Positions 51,147-60,412 of a DNA stretch of 64,000 nucleotides are shown here, piece by piece; position 1 is the first letter of the stretch, and each line of letters starts with the position of its first letter. The position numbers and the translations under genes are program-made. Below the pieces are notes generated by a model. The model searched no databases, was not told the origin of the DNA, and saw nothing but the letters and a program-made list of their open reading frames with translations. The stretch is from Polyangiaceae bacterium (GTDB taxonomy: Bacteria; Myxococcota_A; Polyangia; Polyangiales; Polyangiaceae), in the NCBI GenBank assembly GCA_041389725.1, contig JAWKRG010000003.1, positions 1,302,001-1,366,000 of the forward strand, read 5' to 3'.

Positions 51147-52370
51147 ATGTTTCGCTTCGCTACTCGTCTCGGCCCCCTCACCCTCGTGTCGCTACTCTCC
51201 GCCGCTTGCGGCAGCGACGACCAAAATGGCAACCCCGGTGGCGGTCAGGCTGGAAGCGGAGGCAGCGGGCCCACGGCTGGGTGGCAGCTCGACGCCATCG
51301 ACGCGAGCGGCGCGCCCCGCTTCGTAGAACTCTGGGAGCCACCGGTGGCGAAGGTCGCCACGGACTTGGACTTTAACCCAGTGCGACCGGGCGAGTTGTG
51401 GGTCACGATGCGCGAATTCTACGACGGCACGCCCTGCACCTCGACGGTGAAGCAGGGCTGCACGGCCCTCGAGGGCACCGTGTTGATCGTCAACGACGCC
51501 GCGGGTCCGGCGCCAACCTCCGTCGTGAAGAAGGACTCGAACGCCTGGCACTTCATGCGTCGTCCGACGTCGATTGCGTTCGGACCGGGCGACACCTTTG
51601 CCACCTGCGGCGAGGCGCGCACCGGTAACTTCGAGGACAGCCCCGTGGACTTCATGGGCCCGACCTGGTGGTCGAGCAGTGAAGCGATCTTCGCCAAGGA
51701 TCACCCCGTCCCGCCGGGCGAGAGCTTCACGCCCAACGGCTCTCACCTCGACATGCTCCACGGCACGCCGCACTGCATGGGCATCGCTCACGAACGCGAC
51801 GGTGTGTACTGGTGCTTCAACGGTCAGATCGGCGCACTGGACCGCTACGACTTCAAAGCGCCGCACCCGCCGGGCGGCTCGGATCACACCGACGGTGAAC
51901 TGAACCGTCATCTGGAAGGACAGTTCGCACGCGTGGAGAACGTCATGTCGCACGTCGCGCTCGATGCACAGACCGGCTTCCTCTACGTGGCGGACACCGG
52001 ACACAAGCGCGTGGCCGTGGTGGACATCAACAGCGGAACGGTGACCGGTTCCGTGCTCGTCCAGGACGACTTCGGCGTGAAGAACCGCGTCGAAGGCACC
52101 CAGAGCTGGGACTTCGTTCCCACCGGTACGCTGGACGCACCAAGTGGCATCGCGCTGGGCGACGGCGTCGTGTTCGTATCGGACAACGCCACCAGCCGGA
52201 TCGTCGCTTTCGACATCACGAACGGCCGGGAACTGCGACGTCTGCACACCGGCCTTCCACCCGGCACCCTCGGCGGCATCGCCCTCGGCCCCCAAGACGG
52301 CAAGCTCTACTTCGTGGACATGCTCAGCGCCCGCGTGCGCCGCATCGAACCAAACGGACAGCCACAGTAG
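51147..52370 (+). CDS. Lipoprotein with NHL/SMP-30-like β-propeller
   Basis: Exported protein of 407 residues. Signal peptide with lipobox LSAAC, Gly-rich spacer, then repeated blade-like units such as PTSIAFGPGDTFATC, GFLYVADTGHKRVAVVDINSG, VVFVSDNATSRIVAFDITNG and GKLYFVDMLSARVRRIEPNG. The pattern is that of NHL or SMP-30-like propellers, which bind proteins, sugars or lactones. No catalytic set can be assigned by eye. The last codons (RRIEPNG) are partly duplicated 230 bases downstream. Confidence 0.8.
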   Translation: MFRFATRLGPLTLVSLLSAACGSDDQNGNPGGGQAGSGGSGPTAGWQLDAIDASGAPRFVELWEPPVAKVATDLDFNPVRPGELWVTMREFYDGTPCTSTVKQGCTALEGTVLIVNDAAGPAPTSVVKKDSNAWHFMRRPTSIAFGPGDTFATCGEARTGNFEDSPVDFMGPTWWSSSEAIFAKDHPVPPGESFTPNGSHLDMLHGTPHCMGIAHERDGVYWCFNGQIGALDRYDFKAPHPPGGSDHTDGELNRHLEGQFARVENVMSHVALDAQTGFLYVADTGHKRVAVVDINSGTVTGSVLVQDDFGVKNRVEGTQSWDFVPTGTLDAPSGIALGDGVVFVSDNATSRIVAFDITNGRELRRLHTGLPPGTLGGIALGPQDGKLYFVDMLSARVRRIEPNGQPQ

Positions 52371-52529
52371 CCCCGCACGGAGGCATGTCAGGCTTCGACT
52401 GAAGCCGTTCTTCTTGTGTTGTGCGCTTGGCCATGTACGGCGCGGTGCGCGCGCGCCTGTACCGTCGCGCCCCGGCATTGCACCGACGCGGTGAGGGCGC
52501 GCGTGCCTCAGCAGTGTGAGCGAGTGGCA

Positions 52530-52588
52530 CTTCGTCGATCGCGACGCTGCGACCCCGTCGCACTTCGCCGCATCGAACCGAACGGCAG
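52530..52588. repeat. Scrap holding copies of the 3' ends of both flanking genes
   Basis: 52566-52588 matches 52338-52360 (end of the propeller gene) at about 21 of 23 bases. 52530-52551 matches 52611-52632 (end of the molybdopterin oxidoreductase gene) at 21 of 22. The rest of 52371-52605 holds nothing recognised. Confidence 0.6.
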
Positions 52589-52605
52589 ATCGTCACGCTA
52601 CCGCG

Positions 52606-53874
52606 TCACACCTCGTCGATCGCGACGCTGCGGCGGTAGTATTGCGCGTCGAGGCGGCGCTGGGGGATTGCGGGATCCGCGATGCGCAGATCGATGTCGT
52701 GGACGCCCGGTGCAGTGGGACGAACGACGTGAGACCAAAGCGTCCAGGTCTGGTTCTGGGTCTGAGCAGGGCAGACGTCCACCGCCGCGAAGCCTAGGGA
52801 TCCAAAGCGCATCTCCAGCGCATCCGTTGGCTCGGCGCCGCCCCACAGGATGCCGACCACGCGGTAGACGATCTCCTGACCCAGCTTCCACTTCTCGACG
52901 CGCACGGGCATCGCCGCTTGCTGGATGTTCGCTGGCTGAAAGTCCTTGGCCAAGGCGGGGACTCCCACTTGGTGCGTGCGCGAGGCGAACTCCTGCATCT
53001 GCGGCGTCGAAGGCTCGCTATCGTCCACGAAGCGGATGTCGTTCACCCACTTGATGCAAGTGCAGCCGTACCAACCGGGCACGAAGAGCCGCACGGGCTT
53101 GCCGTGTTCTGCCGGCAAGGGAGCGCCATTCATTTCCAAGGCCAGGAACGCGCCGCTGGCTTGCAGCTGATCGAAACGAAAGACCCAGCTCGCCCCTGGC
53201 TTGCTGTGCCCTCCGACACTCGGCACCGAGTGCTCGTCGAAACCGCTCACCAGCACGCCGGTGGCGGAGCTCTTCGCATTCACCATGCTCAGCACTTGCG
53301 TCAGGGCGACGCCGCCCCATTCGGCCGCACTGAGCAACCCGAAGTGCCCGCCGCGGGAGTTGCCCGAGCACTCGAGGACGTGCGCGCCCCGCGGCACACT
53401 CAGCGGCCGCAAGTCGTCGAGGCTCAGCTTACGCTCTGCCTGCACGAGCCCGTGAACACGAATGCTCCAGGGCAGATTCGGATCCAGCAAATCCGGATAG
53501 CGCGTGCGCACGTAGAAGCGGTCGTTGTCGACAATCAGCGCGTCCGCGTCGAGCTTGCTCAAGTCCGTGTACAAGCGGCCGTCCCAACCCTCGCCCAGGA
53601 GCGTCTCGAAGGGGATCTCTCCTTCGTCCAAGAAGGGCACGATGGAGAGCCGGTTTCCCGTGGCGAGGAGATCTGCGCAGGGTGGCGAGCCGCCATCCAG
53701 CGCGTCCGCTCCGGCATCCTGACCCCCAGCGCCTGCGCCGCCGCCGAGGGCGACCGCCGTCGGATCGCTGCCGCAGCCCAGAGCCAGCCCGCCCATCGCA
53801 GTCAGCCCCCGTTGCAGGAACGCACGGCGCTCGAGCACTGGAAAACCACGAAGACGAGGCCGTCGCACGGGCAT
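52606..53874 (-). CDS. Molybdopterin-dependent (sulfite-oxidase-type) oxidoreductase, exported
   Basis: Protein of 422 residues. The N-terminus has the twin-arginine-like ERRAFLQRGLTAMGG and a lipobox LALGC (Cys34), then a Gly-rich spacer. The molybdopterin domain (about 85-290) carries the Mo-ligand Cys169 in HVLECSGNSRGG, with WGGVALTQVL and VPGWYGCTCIKWVNDI. The C-terminal dimerisation domain (about 300-415) has YRVVGILWGG. This places it in the sulfite oxidase/YedY group; the substrate is unknown. A Tat-exported lipoprotein form is plausible. Start may be shorter than 53874. Confidence 0.88.
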   Translation of the reverse strand: MPVRRPRLRGFPVLERRAFLQRGLTAMGGLALGCGSDPTAVALGGGAGAGGQDAGADALDGGSPPCADLLATGNRLSIVPFLDEGEIPFETLLGEGWDGRLYTDLSKLDADALIVDNDRFYVRTRYPDLLDPNLPWSIRVHGLVQAERKLSLDDLRPLSVPRGAHVLECSGNSRGGHFGLLSAAEWGGVALTQVLSMVNAKSSATGVLVSGFDEHSVPSVGGHSKPGASWVFRFDQLQASGAFLALEMNGAPLPAEHGKPVRLFVPGWYGCTCIKWVNDIRFVDDSEPSTPQMQEFASRTHQVGVPALAKDFQPANIQQAAMPVRVEKWKLGQEIVYRVVGILWGGAEPTDALEMRFGSLGFAAVDVCPAQTQNQTWTLWSHVVRPTAPGVHDIDLRIADPAIPQRRLDAQYYRRSVAIDEV

Positions 53875-54116
53875 TCCGCCCTATACGGCGCGACGAGCCA
53901 ATCCGTTTCACGCTTCTGCGTGCTAAGACGTGCCACAACAGACTTCTCGCGCGGACCACGCTCGCTCGGCAGTCGGATCCGGGATCGGCATTCCGGAGCG
54001 CGGATTTCGGATCTTGCCCCAGAATGCCCAAACCTGGAGCCGGCAACCTTCGCCGTCGACCACGAGTGGCATGGCCGCCAGGACCGATCCGTCGAAGCTG
54101 CGCGCGGGCGAAACCT

Positions 54117-56030
54117 TCAGTACAGCCTTACGGTCTCACGAACGGCGTACGTTTGGCGGCCTTCCGCGACGTCGAAGCGCAGTTGGGCCGCCGCCGTGCT
54201 CGGATGGACCGACACGGGGACGCGGAACACCTCAGGGTACGGTGTTTCGCCAGTGGGGGAGTAGATGCGTTGGGCGCCCAGCAGATTGTAGGAAGGGTCG
54301 TAGGTGAGGAGCGTGATTGCCCGAACGTACGTGTACCCGGGGTTCGTCAGGTCCAGGTAGAGCAGCCCGCTGAACCGAAGCGTGCATACGTCACAGCCGG
54401 GAACGGGTTGGGGTGTGACCCAAGGCGTAAGCAGTGCCGTGTCGCCCTCCGTGCCGCAACCGGTGCCCGCACCAGACTCGAGCACGCATGCGCTGCCCGG
54501 CGCGCTCGTGGGCATGGGCGTGATCGTCGTGAGGTCCTCAGGCCACTCCACCCGCGACCCCGCATGCGCGGGCAGCGTGTCGCACTTCGGGACGCTGACG
54601 CCCGCACTCTCTGCAGCGGCCGCCGCGACGCCGCATACGGTCACGCGCCTGAGCGGCTGATCGCTGCAGCCTGTTCCACCGAGACAGAACTCCGTAACGC
54701 GCGAACCCGTAGGCGCGCCCGGGGTCAGCTGGACGCTCTTCTCGTACACCAACTCGGCGACGCGATCGAACGTGAGATCGGGTCTGTAGCTCCACACCGT
54801 TGCTGCTGCAGCAGCTGCAACCGCTGTAGACATGCTACTTCCGGACAGAAGCTGTGTGTATCCGTCCGCACGGGTATCCGGCACGACGACGTTGTGCCCG
54901 TAGGCCACGAGTCGCGACTGGCCCATGGGGCGCGTGGACGAAAGTGGGCGGTCGAGTTCGTCAACTGCGCTCACCGCGGTGACCAGAGAGGCTGGCTGCC
55001 CGGGCGTCGGCCACAGCGCGTAGGGAGTGGGCAGGGCCGAGTAGGGCCCAGCACACTTGGTCGGTGCCGGAACCGTTTCCCATCCGCCCGGCAGCATGGG
55101 GCCAACGCTGGAGTCACCAGAATCGTTGCCGGCCGCGGCGATGGAAAGTGCTCCGTAGCACGCAGCGTGCACGAGCGCGTCATAGACCGCCCTCGCTGGC
55201 AGCGGCATCTTCCCTGGATCCGTGCCTCCGTACTCCGGAACCCAGCCGACGGAGAGATTCAGAATCAGCCTGGGCGAAGCCTGCTTCGGTGATTTCGCAA
55301 AATCGAATGCCCAGGCGTCGACTGCGTCCTTGATGGCCTGAGCCAACTGCCCGCGTGTGCCGTAGAACCCGCCGTTCTCATAGTCCACCAGTTGTTCGCT
55401 CAGCTGGGGCAAGCCGAGATGGTTGTGCACTTCGGCAGCGCAGTAGCCCCCTGGGCTGCATCCCAGCTCGTCGATGAGACGCCCCACCGCGCGACCGTGC
55501 GCCAGCTTGTCCTCCTCCAGCGACGCGAAAGGCTTTGCAGCGGTGTCGATGACCGCAACGCGAACCCGGTCCGTACCCGCAGGCAGAGAATCGATCGCTG
55601 AAACCTGACGACGGAGCGCCGTGTGGAGTGGCCCGCGAATCAGAGGCGACGCTGCAAAACCCAGCGGCGCCACCACCGGGCAATCAGCCTCGGGCGCGTT
55701 GGACGAGTTCGTGAGCACGACCAGCTGGTTTGCGAGCACCGCCACGTCTTGGGTGCTGGGCAGCGCGGGGCCGTTCCACGTGTAGCGACAGTATCCGCGC
55801 AGCGGCGCTGGCGCACCTGCGCCAAAGAGCGGCGTGGCGTTCCACCCGGCGATCGCTGGGCATGCGGCCAACCAACTGGGCAACGAGTACAGGTAGTCTG
55901 ACGCGGGGCATGCTGGTGATAGTCCGTCGCCGAGCGTCCACGTCTCCGCTGTGGGCTCGGGTGCCCTGCAGCTCCCAACAAGCACGGTCAGCAAGCTCAA
56001 ACCGAATGCCAGGATTCTCGTTGATCGCAT
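54117..56030 (-). CDS. Subtilisin-like serine protease (S8) lipoprotein
   Basis: Exported protease of 637 residues, last gene of a sigma/anti-sigma/CHAT operon. Signal peptide with VGSC (Cys21). Residues 22-150 may be a propeptide or binding region. The S8 catalytic set is intact: Asp162 (VAVIDTA), His178 (LAHGRAVG), Asn302 (AAAGNDSGD) and Ser399 (LLSGSSMSTAVAA). The Asp-His distance is short for the family. A Cys-rich C-terminal domain (about 440-637) follows. It begins 17 bases behind the CHAT gene stop, so they are probably co-expressed. The substrate is unknown; CHAT or anti-sigma partners are candidates. Confidence 0.9.
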   Translation of the reverse strand: MRSTRILAFGLSLLTVLVGSCRAPEPTAETWTLGDGLSPACPASDYLYSLPSWLAACPAIAGWNATPLFGAGAPAPLRGYCRYTWNGPALPSTQDVAVLANQLVVLTNSSNAPEADCPVVAPLGFAASPLIRGPLHTALRRQVSAIDSLPAGTDRVRVAVIDTAAKPFASLEEDKLAHGRAVGRLIDELGCSPGGYCAAEVHNHLGLPQLSEQLVDYENGGFYGTRGQLAQAIKDAVDAWAFDFAKSPKQASPRLILNLSVGWVPEYGGTDPGKMPLPARAVYDALVHAACYGALSIAAAGNDSGDSSVGPMLPGGWETVPAPTKCAGPYSALPTPYALWPTPGQPASLVTAVSAVDELDRPLSSTRPMGQSRLVAYGHNVVVPDTRADGYTQLLSGSSMSTAVAAAAAATVWSYRPDLTFDRVAELVYEKSVQLTPGAPTGSRVTEFCLGGTGCSDQPLRRVTVCGVAAAAAESAGVSVPKCDTLPAHAGSRVEWPEDLTTITPMPTSAPGSACVLESGAGTGCGTEGDTALLTPWVTPQPVPGCDVCTLRFSGLLYLDLTNPGYTYVRAITLLTYDPSYNLLGAQRIYSPTGETPYPEVFRVPVSVHPSTAAAQLRFDVAEGRQTYAVRETVRLY

Positions 56031-56047
56031 CGTCGTTCTCCGGAGCG

Positions 56048-58774
56048 CTAGGGGACTAGAGCGCGATAGGCAACAACGTCGGCGCCCCCAATCTGCGTCA
56101 GGAGCGCAGTCTGGGCACGACGCAGGGCCTCAGGCAAGGGCAATCCGCGTGTCGAATAGACATGCTTCATCAATGCGGCCGCAACATGGTCCGACACGGG
56201 GCGGGTCGGCGCCACGACCGACGTCGCTCCCCGAACGAGAAACGCTTGCGCCAATCCGAAACTGCCCGGGGCCGCGGCGCTGGTACGGGCAGCATCACAT
56301 GCAGAGAGGACGACGTTGCGCGGAACTCGCTCCAGCGTGAGAATGTCGCTCAAACGCAACTCCTCATCCTTCGCCAAGAGGAGTGCGCTGTCACCCCCGG
56401 ATGGGCCAGCAAACACGCCGTGCCCGGCGAAGTGGAAGGCGTCTGCGACGCGGAGCTGTCGGAGCACATCATCGCGCCGGGCTTCTTCGCGCTGCAGCCG
56501 CCGCACGGGTCCGTTGCGCCAAGCTTTTGCCACCGCATCTGCCTCCGATTCGGTGTGCCGCAAGTCTCCTTGGGGATTCGCCACGACCAACAGTGACGAA
56601 TCGCCCGTATCAACGTCGCTTGGGCTCCCCAATCCAAGACCGTAACTCACGGCAACCTTCGCGATCAGCGCCGCTCCATCCACCAGCGCCGCATGCAGGT
56701 CGAGCTGCCACGTCTCAGCATAGGGCAGGACACGAAGGCGCGCCTTGCCAGGCAGCGCGTGGCGAATGGGCTCGAGAAACATGGCGGCGGCTGTGGACTG
56801 CTGTGAGAAGTCGGGCGCAGGGATGCGGACCGCACGAAGCCCCGCAGAAGTGTGGACGAAGGCGACCCAACCATCTGGCACCGGGAATGGGCAAAGGACG
56901 ACTTCGTCTTCAGCGACCTGAGACGTTTCGTCTCCGCGGGCGTCAGCTGCCTCCAGTGCCATGACCGCGTCTAGCGCCTCCCGCAGTTCATTCAACAATT
57001 GACCGCGATCCGAGCGGCTCTTCGCCAAGTCCAGCATCGAGAGTTCCCACTCTTTGGCTGCAAGCGTTTCCAGCCGCTCGCGCGCTTTGCGGTAGCGTCC
57101 GATCGCCTGATCGCGCAGGCGCTTTCGACTCGGTGACAATCCCGCAAGTCGCTCCGCGCCCGCCAGCGCACGAGGGATCCGACTGCGTGCTGCACGTGCG
57201 ACGGCGAACGCTTCCTCGGGCTTTCCGGCACGCACTAGGAAATCGACGAGTATGCGAGCGCTCGTGTCGCGCTGTGAGAGGAATGCGTCCCGCCCTTCGA
57301 ACAATGGTGTTGCAGGCAGTGAAGATTCCAGAGTGGCTTCGGCATCCCGCGCTGCCCGCAGCGCCAGCTCGAACTCACCGACCTTTGCGGAACTCCGGGC
57401 GCGCTGAGTGAGTGCGCGCCAAAGCGCATCCGGTGCCCCGAGACGGCGAGCCATCTCCTCTTCGCGCTCGAAGCGCTCCAGTGCTTCCCTGTCGCGGCCC
57501 TGGAGCATCGCTAGTTGGCCTTCGAGGTCCAGCTGCCAAAGCCGCAGTGAAGCACCTGAGACATCAATGGATCGGGCGCGTTTCAAGTGAGCTGCTGCTG
57601 GCGCCGCCAATCCCAACGCAAGTGCCGACGCTGCCGCAGTCAGGCGTGCGTTCTTGCGCGCGTAGGGGTCTTGACAGGCGGTCTCGTGCGCGTTCACGGC
57701 GCCGTCTGCACTCGCCTTGGCGGCGCTCGGCTGTGCCGCGCTCAGCTCGATCCACGCAAGATTCGCAAGGGTGTTCAGGCGTTTGCACGCGGGCGCCGAG
57801 CGCAATTCCAAGGCAAGGGCGCGCTGGAGTTGAAGTGCATCATCCCCGCGGCCGAGGACGGCAAGGGTGATGGCCTGCTGTTCACGCGAATCAGCAAGTA
57901 GCGTTGTCAGATTCAAACGCAGCGCTTGGAGCTCGCTTTCTCGAAACCGCGCCAGCGCTGCACGCAAGTCACCACTTTCTACGTCGATCAGCCCAGTGTA
58001 GTATGGGAGCCGCGCGTGCAAGTCGGGATGCTCCGACGCCAAGGCCCTGACACGGTGGAGCCACTTGCGCGCTGCATCAAGGCGGAAACTGCGCGTCGCA
58101 AGCAGGTACGCCAGTGCCAACATGTCGCTACCGAGGTCAGAAATCCGATCGCCCCCCTCCGCGGCGGCAATCGCCTCGACAAGTCGCTGCTCCGCCAGCG
58201 GGACGTTCCCGTCCGCCAGATCGAGGCGTGCCAGGGCAGCAAGTAGGCGTGGTCGGTCGCTGGGAGGCGCGCTGCTACTTGCGGCGTGAAGCGTGCGCCT
58301 CGCTTCGTCAGGGGCGCCTCGTGCCCTTGCGGAACGAGCGACGACGAGAGCCGCTGGTTCACGAGTGGGCTCGAGCTTCAGTTCCCAGCGGCCTTGGGGG
58401 GATTGTACGCCGAGCACTCTGGCAGTGCGCGGCTTCACGTCGATAGCGAGTCCACCGCCCACTTGCTGGGATTCGAACGCTGCGGGCGTGCCGTCCAACT
58501 CCACTTCGCATGCGGCTACGCTAGGCACCCATATTCTCAGATCGCGCCGGGCGTCTGTTTCGCACACTGACCCGCGCCGAACTGCCTCGCAGCCCGAGAA
58601 CAGCACTCCTCCCAACGAGGCCGATGGTGGCCGCGAAGCGGGCGGGCGGTCTCGAGAAATCGCGAGCATGACTAGCACTGCCAGCGCCGCAACGAACCCG
58701 CACACCAGTGCCAGGCGCGCCCGGAACACACCGGAGCCATCAGTGCTACGCGACGAGCCACGGCTTTCTGACAT
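56048..58774 (-). CDS. Membrane-anchored TPR-CHAT protease
   Basis: Protein of 908 residues. A cytoplasmic N-terminus of ~19 residues is followed by one helix (20-40), so the rest should lie outside the inner membrane. A small β-domain with paired Cys (FSGCEAVRRGSVC), then about ten TPR-like helical units (about 150-560), then a CHAT domain (about 640-908) of the caspase/separase fold. The dyad is present: His about 785 in HFAGHGVFAG and Cys about 826 in VVLSACDAARTS. Most CHAT proteins act inside the cell. Start MSESRG at 58774, 28 bases behind the anti-sigma stop; the frame extends to 59014 over that gene. Confidence 0.9.
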   Translation of the reverse strand: MSESRGSSRSTDGSGVFRARLALVCGFVAALAVLVMLAISRDRPPASRPPSASLGGVLFSGCEAVRRGSVCETDARRDLRIWVPSVAACEVELDGTPAAFESQQVGGGLAIDVKPRTARVLGVQSPQGRWELKLEPTREPAALVVARSARARGAPDEARRTLHAASSSAPPSDRPRLLAALARLDLADGNVPLAEQRLVEAIAAAEGGDRISDLGSDMLALAYLLATRSFRLDAARKWLHRVRALASEHPDLHARLPYYTGLIDVESGDLRAALARFRESELQALRLNLTTLLADSREQQAITLAVLGRGDDALQLQRALALELRSAPACKRLNTLANLAWIELSAAQPSAAKASADGAVNAHETACQDPYARKNARLTAAASALALGLAAPAAAHLKRARSIDVSGASLRLWQLDLEGQLAMLQGRDREALERFEREEEMARRLGAPDALWRALTQRARSSAKVGEFELALRAARDAEATLESSLPATPLFEGRDAFLSQRDTSARILVDFLVRAGKPEEAFAVARAARSRIPRALAGAERLAGLSPSRKRLRDQAIGRYRKARERLETLAAKEWELSMLDLAKSRSDRGQLLNELREALDAVMALEAADARGDETSQVAEDEVVLCPFPVPDGWVAFVHTSAGLRAVRIPAPDFSQQSTAAAMFLEPIRHALPGKARLRVLPYAETWQLDLHAALVDGAALIAKVAVSYGLGLGSPSDVDTGDSSLLVVANPQGDLRHTESEADAVAKAWRNGPVRRLQREEARRDDVLRQLRVADAFHFAGHGVFAGPSGGDSALLLAKDEELRLSDILTLERVPRNVVLSACDAARTSAAAPGSFGLAQAFLVRGATSVVAPTRPVSDHVAAALMKHVYSTRGLPLPEALRRAQTALLTQIGGADVVAYRALVP

Positions 58775-58802
58775 CCGGGGCGGAGAGCCTACCTTCTTCG
58801 CG

Positions 58803-59618
58803 TCAGTCGTCCACCAGCTCGATGGGCAAGACCATGCGTCTAATCCCCTGCGCAGCTTCCTCCCCGCGTACGGTTTCCAGCGGGACGTCCTGGAGCGCGC
58901 CAGGGCGCGCGATGAGAACCACGATCTTGGCGTTTCCCCGGGCGGCTCCAAACCACGCACCAGCTCGGCCCTGCAGCCGGACTCCACCCGAAGGTGCAAT
59001 CTGCGGCGTCGCATCCAGTGGCGTCACTCGTTCCGCTTGGACCGCGAATGCACGGGCTTCGACTGATCCTTTCACGTCGACGCTGGGACGTAGCCTGAGC
59101 TCGAGCTGCGAGCTCGGCCCGATGCGCGGGACCACATTCGAGGTAGTGCCGCTTCGTTGTTCGGACTGGCCGCCACGCAGCTCGGCGGAATAGTCCGGCA
59201 GGGGCACGGTCGACTGGGGCCGCGACAATAGGAGCGCGACCGCCGCAGCCACCGCCAAGGGCACGGCCGCAAGCGCCCAGCGCGAAGGCCTGCGGCCCCG
59301 TTTGACCGGAGGCGACTTCAAGCCGACGGGCGCAGAACGCGCGGGTCTGGAACTGCCCTGTTCCGGCGTCGCATCGAGCGCCGACACGAGTCCACCAGAT
59401 AGTGTCTCCAAAACACGCGTCTTGGTGTCGGTATCCACCGGTCGGAAGAGCTGGAGACGCAGCGCGACTTCTGGGTCGTGGGCGGCGCGGGCCTCCAGTT
59501 CGGCCAAAGCTTCCTCGCCGAGTTCCCCGCTGGCGAGCGCATCCCACTGCTCGCTTTCAGCGTTCTCTTGGCTCTTGGCCAGTTGCCCGAGCTGGGCCAG
59601 TAGGTCCTCGTCGTTCAT
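58803..59618 (-). CDS. Putative membrane anti-sigma factor
   Basis: Protein of 271 residues with one membrane helix at about 114-131 (WALAAVPLAVAAAVALLL). The N-terminal ~60 residues are helical and acidic (WDALASGELGEEALAELEARA, DPEVALRLQLF), like anti-sigma domains that lack zinc ligands. A periplasmic β-rich part follows (about 140-271). The ATG overlaps the sigma stop as ATGA, the standard sigma/anti-sigma arrangement. There is no clear FecR domain. It should hold the ECF factor until a periplasmic event, perhaps proteolysis, frees it. Confidence 0.78.
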   Translation of the reverse strand: MNDEDLLAQLGQLAKSQENAESEQWDALASGELGEEALAELEARAAHDPEVALRLQLFRPVDTDTKTRVLETLSGGLVSALDATPEQGSSRPARSAPVGLKSPPVKRGRRPSRWALAAVPLAVAAAVALLLSRPQSTVPLPDYSAELRGGQSEQRSGTTSNVVPRIGPSSQLELRLRPSVDVKGSVEARAFAVQAERVTPLDATPQIAPSGGVRLQGRAGAWFGAARGNAKIVVLIARPGALQDVPLETVRGEEAAQGIRRMVLPIELVDD

Positions 59619-60262
59619 GGACTATCGCCCTTACGAGGTATTACGCTCGCAGCTTCGGTATCCGACAACTGTGAGGCAAGTTCTCGAACCAGTTTGCGCA
59701 GCCGGCTGCGCCAGGCGTAGACCGCATCGGCCGAGAGATCACAGTCTTGCATCACACTTTCCACGGATTCCTCGTGCACATACAGACGGTTGAAGATATC
59801 GAGTCCGCGGGGCGAGAGCGCCAGCTGGAGCCGCTCGAGCAGTCGACCCAACAACTCGCGTGACTCGATGGCGTGCTCCAATCTCAGGGGGCTCGGTGCG
59901 TCCTCATTGGAGGTTTCCGGCAGTTCCCGAGGCCAGGGACTGCGGCGTCCGCTGCGCAGAATGCTGATTGCCTGGCGCTCGGCCAGCAAGCCGACGAAGT
60001 TCTTCAGGCTTGCGCCACGCTCGGGAGTCCAGCTCCTCAGCGCCCTACCGTCTTCGTCGAGTAGCGAAACGAAGACCTCCTGAGTCATGTCCTCGACTTC
60101 CTGTCGGATGGAGCGACCTGCCTGGTGAGCCGCGGCCGAGCGCAACAGCACACGTGCGACCCGCGCTTGAATCACCGGAGTGAGTTCGTCGACGAGGACG
60201 CGCAATGCAGCGCGGTCCCCATGCAGGGCGCGCTCCAGTTCGTGCCCAAGCAGTTCCGGCAT
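59615..60262 (-). CDS. ECF-type RNA polymerase sigma factor
   Basis: Protein of 215 residues with region 2 (RSIRQEVEDMTQEVFVSLLDEDGRALRSW, GASLKNFVGLLAERQAISIL) and region 4 (LSPRGLDIFNRLYVHEESVESVMQDCDLSADAVYAWRSRLRKLV). It lacks regions 1.1 and 3. First gene of the operon with the anti-sigma, CHAT and subtilase genes, so it may control its own operon. It diverges from the trypsin-like protease gene with 150 bases between starts; no convincing ECF promoter could be identified there by eye. Confidence 0.9.
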   Translation of the reverse strand: MPELLGHELERALHGDRAALRVLVDELTPVIQARVARVLLRSAAAHQAGRSIRQEVEDMTQEVFVSLLDEDGRALRSWTPERGASLKNFVGLLAERQAISILRSGRRSPWPRELPETSNEDAPSPLRLEHAIESRELLGRLLERLQLALSPRGLDIFNRLYVHEESVESVMQDCDLSADAVYAWRSRLRKLVRELASQLSDTEAASVIPRKGDSP

Positions 60263-60400
60263 CAGCGCGCGCCAGACTAGTCGATTCGCACATCCTTCGC
60301 GTCAGATTCTGCGGCGCCAATGCGAAGCCCTCCGCATCAGTGAGCTGACGAGGCGTCCGCAGCAAATCGCGCCGCGCGCACCGTTGTCGTTCCGATGCCT

Positions 60401-60405
60401 AGGAG
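60401..60405 (+). promoter_or_regulatory. Shine-Dalgarno deciding the start of the trypsin-like protease
   Basis: AGGAG with a 7-base spacer to ATG 60413, favouring it over the in-frame ATG at 60395 and 60422. Confidence 0.6.
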
Positions 60406-60412
60406 TTTCCCA

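Noticed and set aside
52918..55292. Two long + strand frames (52918-54264 and 53682-55292)
   Set aside because: They are antisense to the molybdopterin oxidoreductase and the subtilase, both with intact catalytic motifs; the shadow translations are Arg/Ala-rich without domain features.
60263..60412. ECF promoter (GGAAC near 60388-60392 on the - strand) before the sigma operon
   Set aside because: No matching -10 element lies at the required 16-17 bp, so autoregulation cannot be supported from sequence alone.
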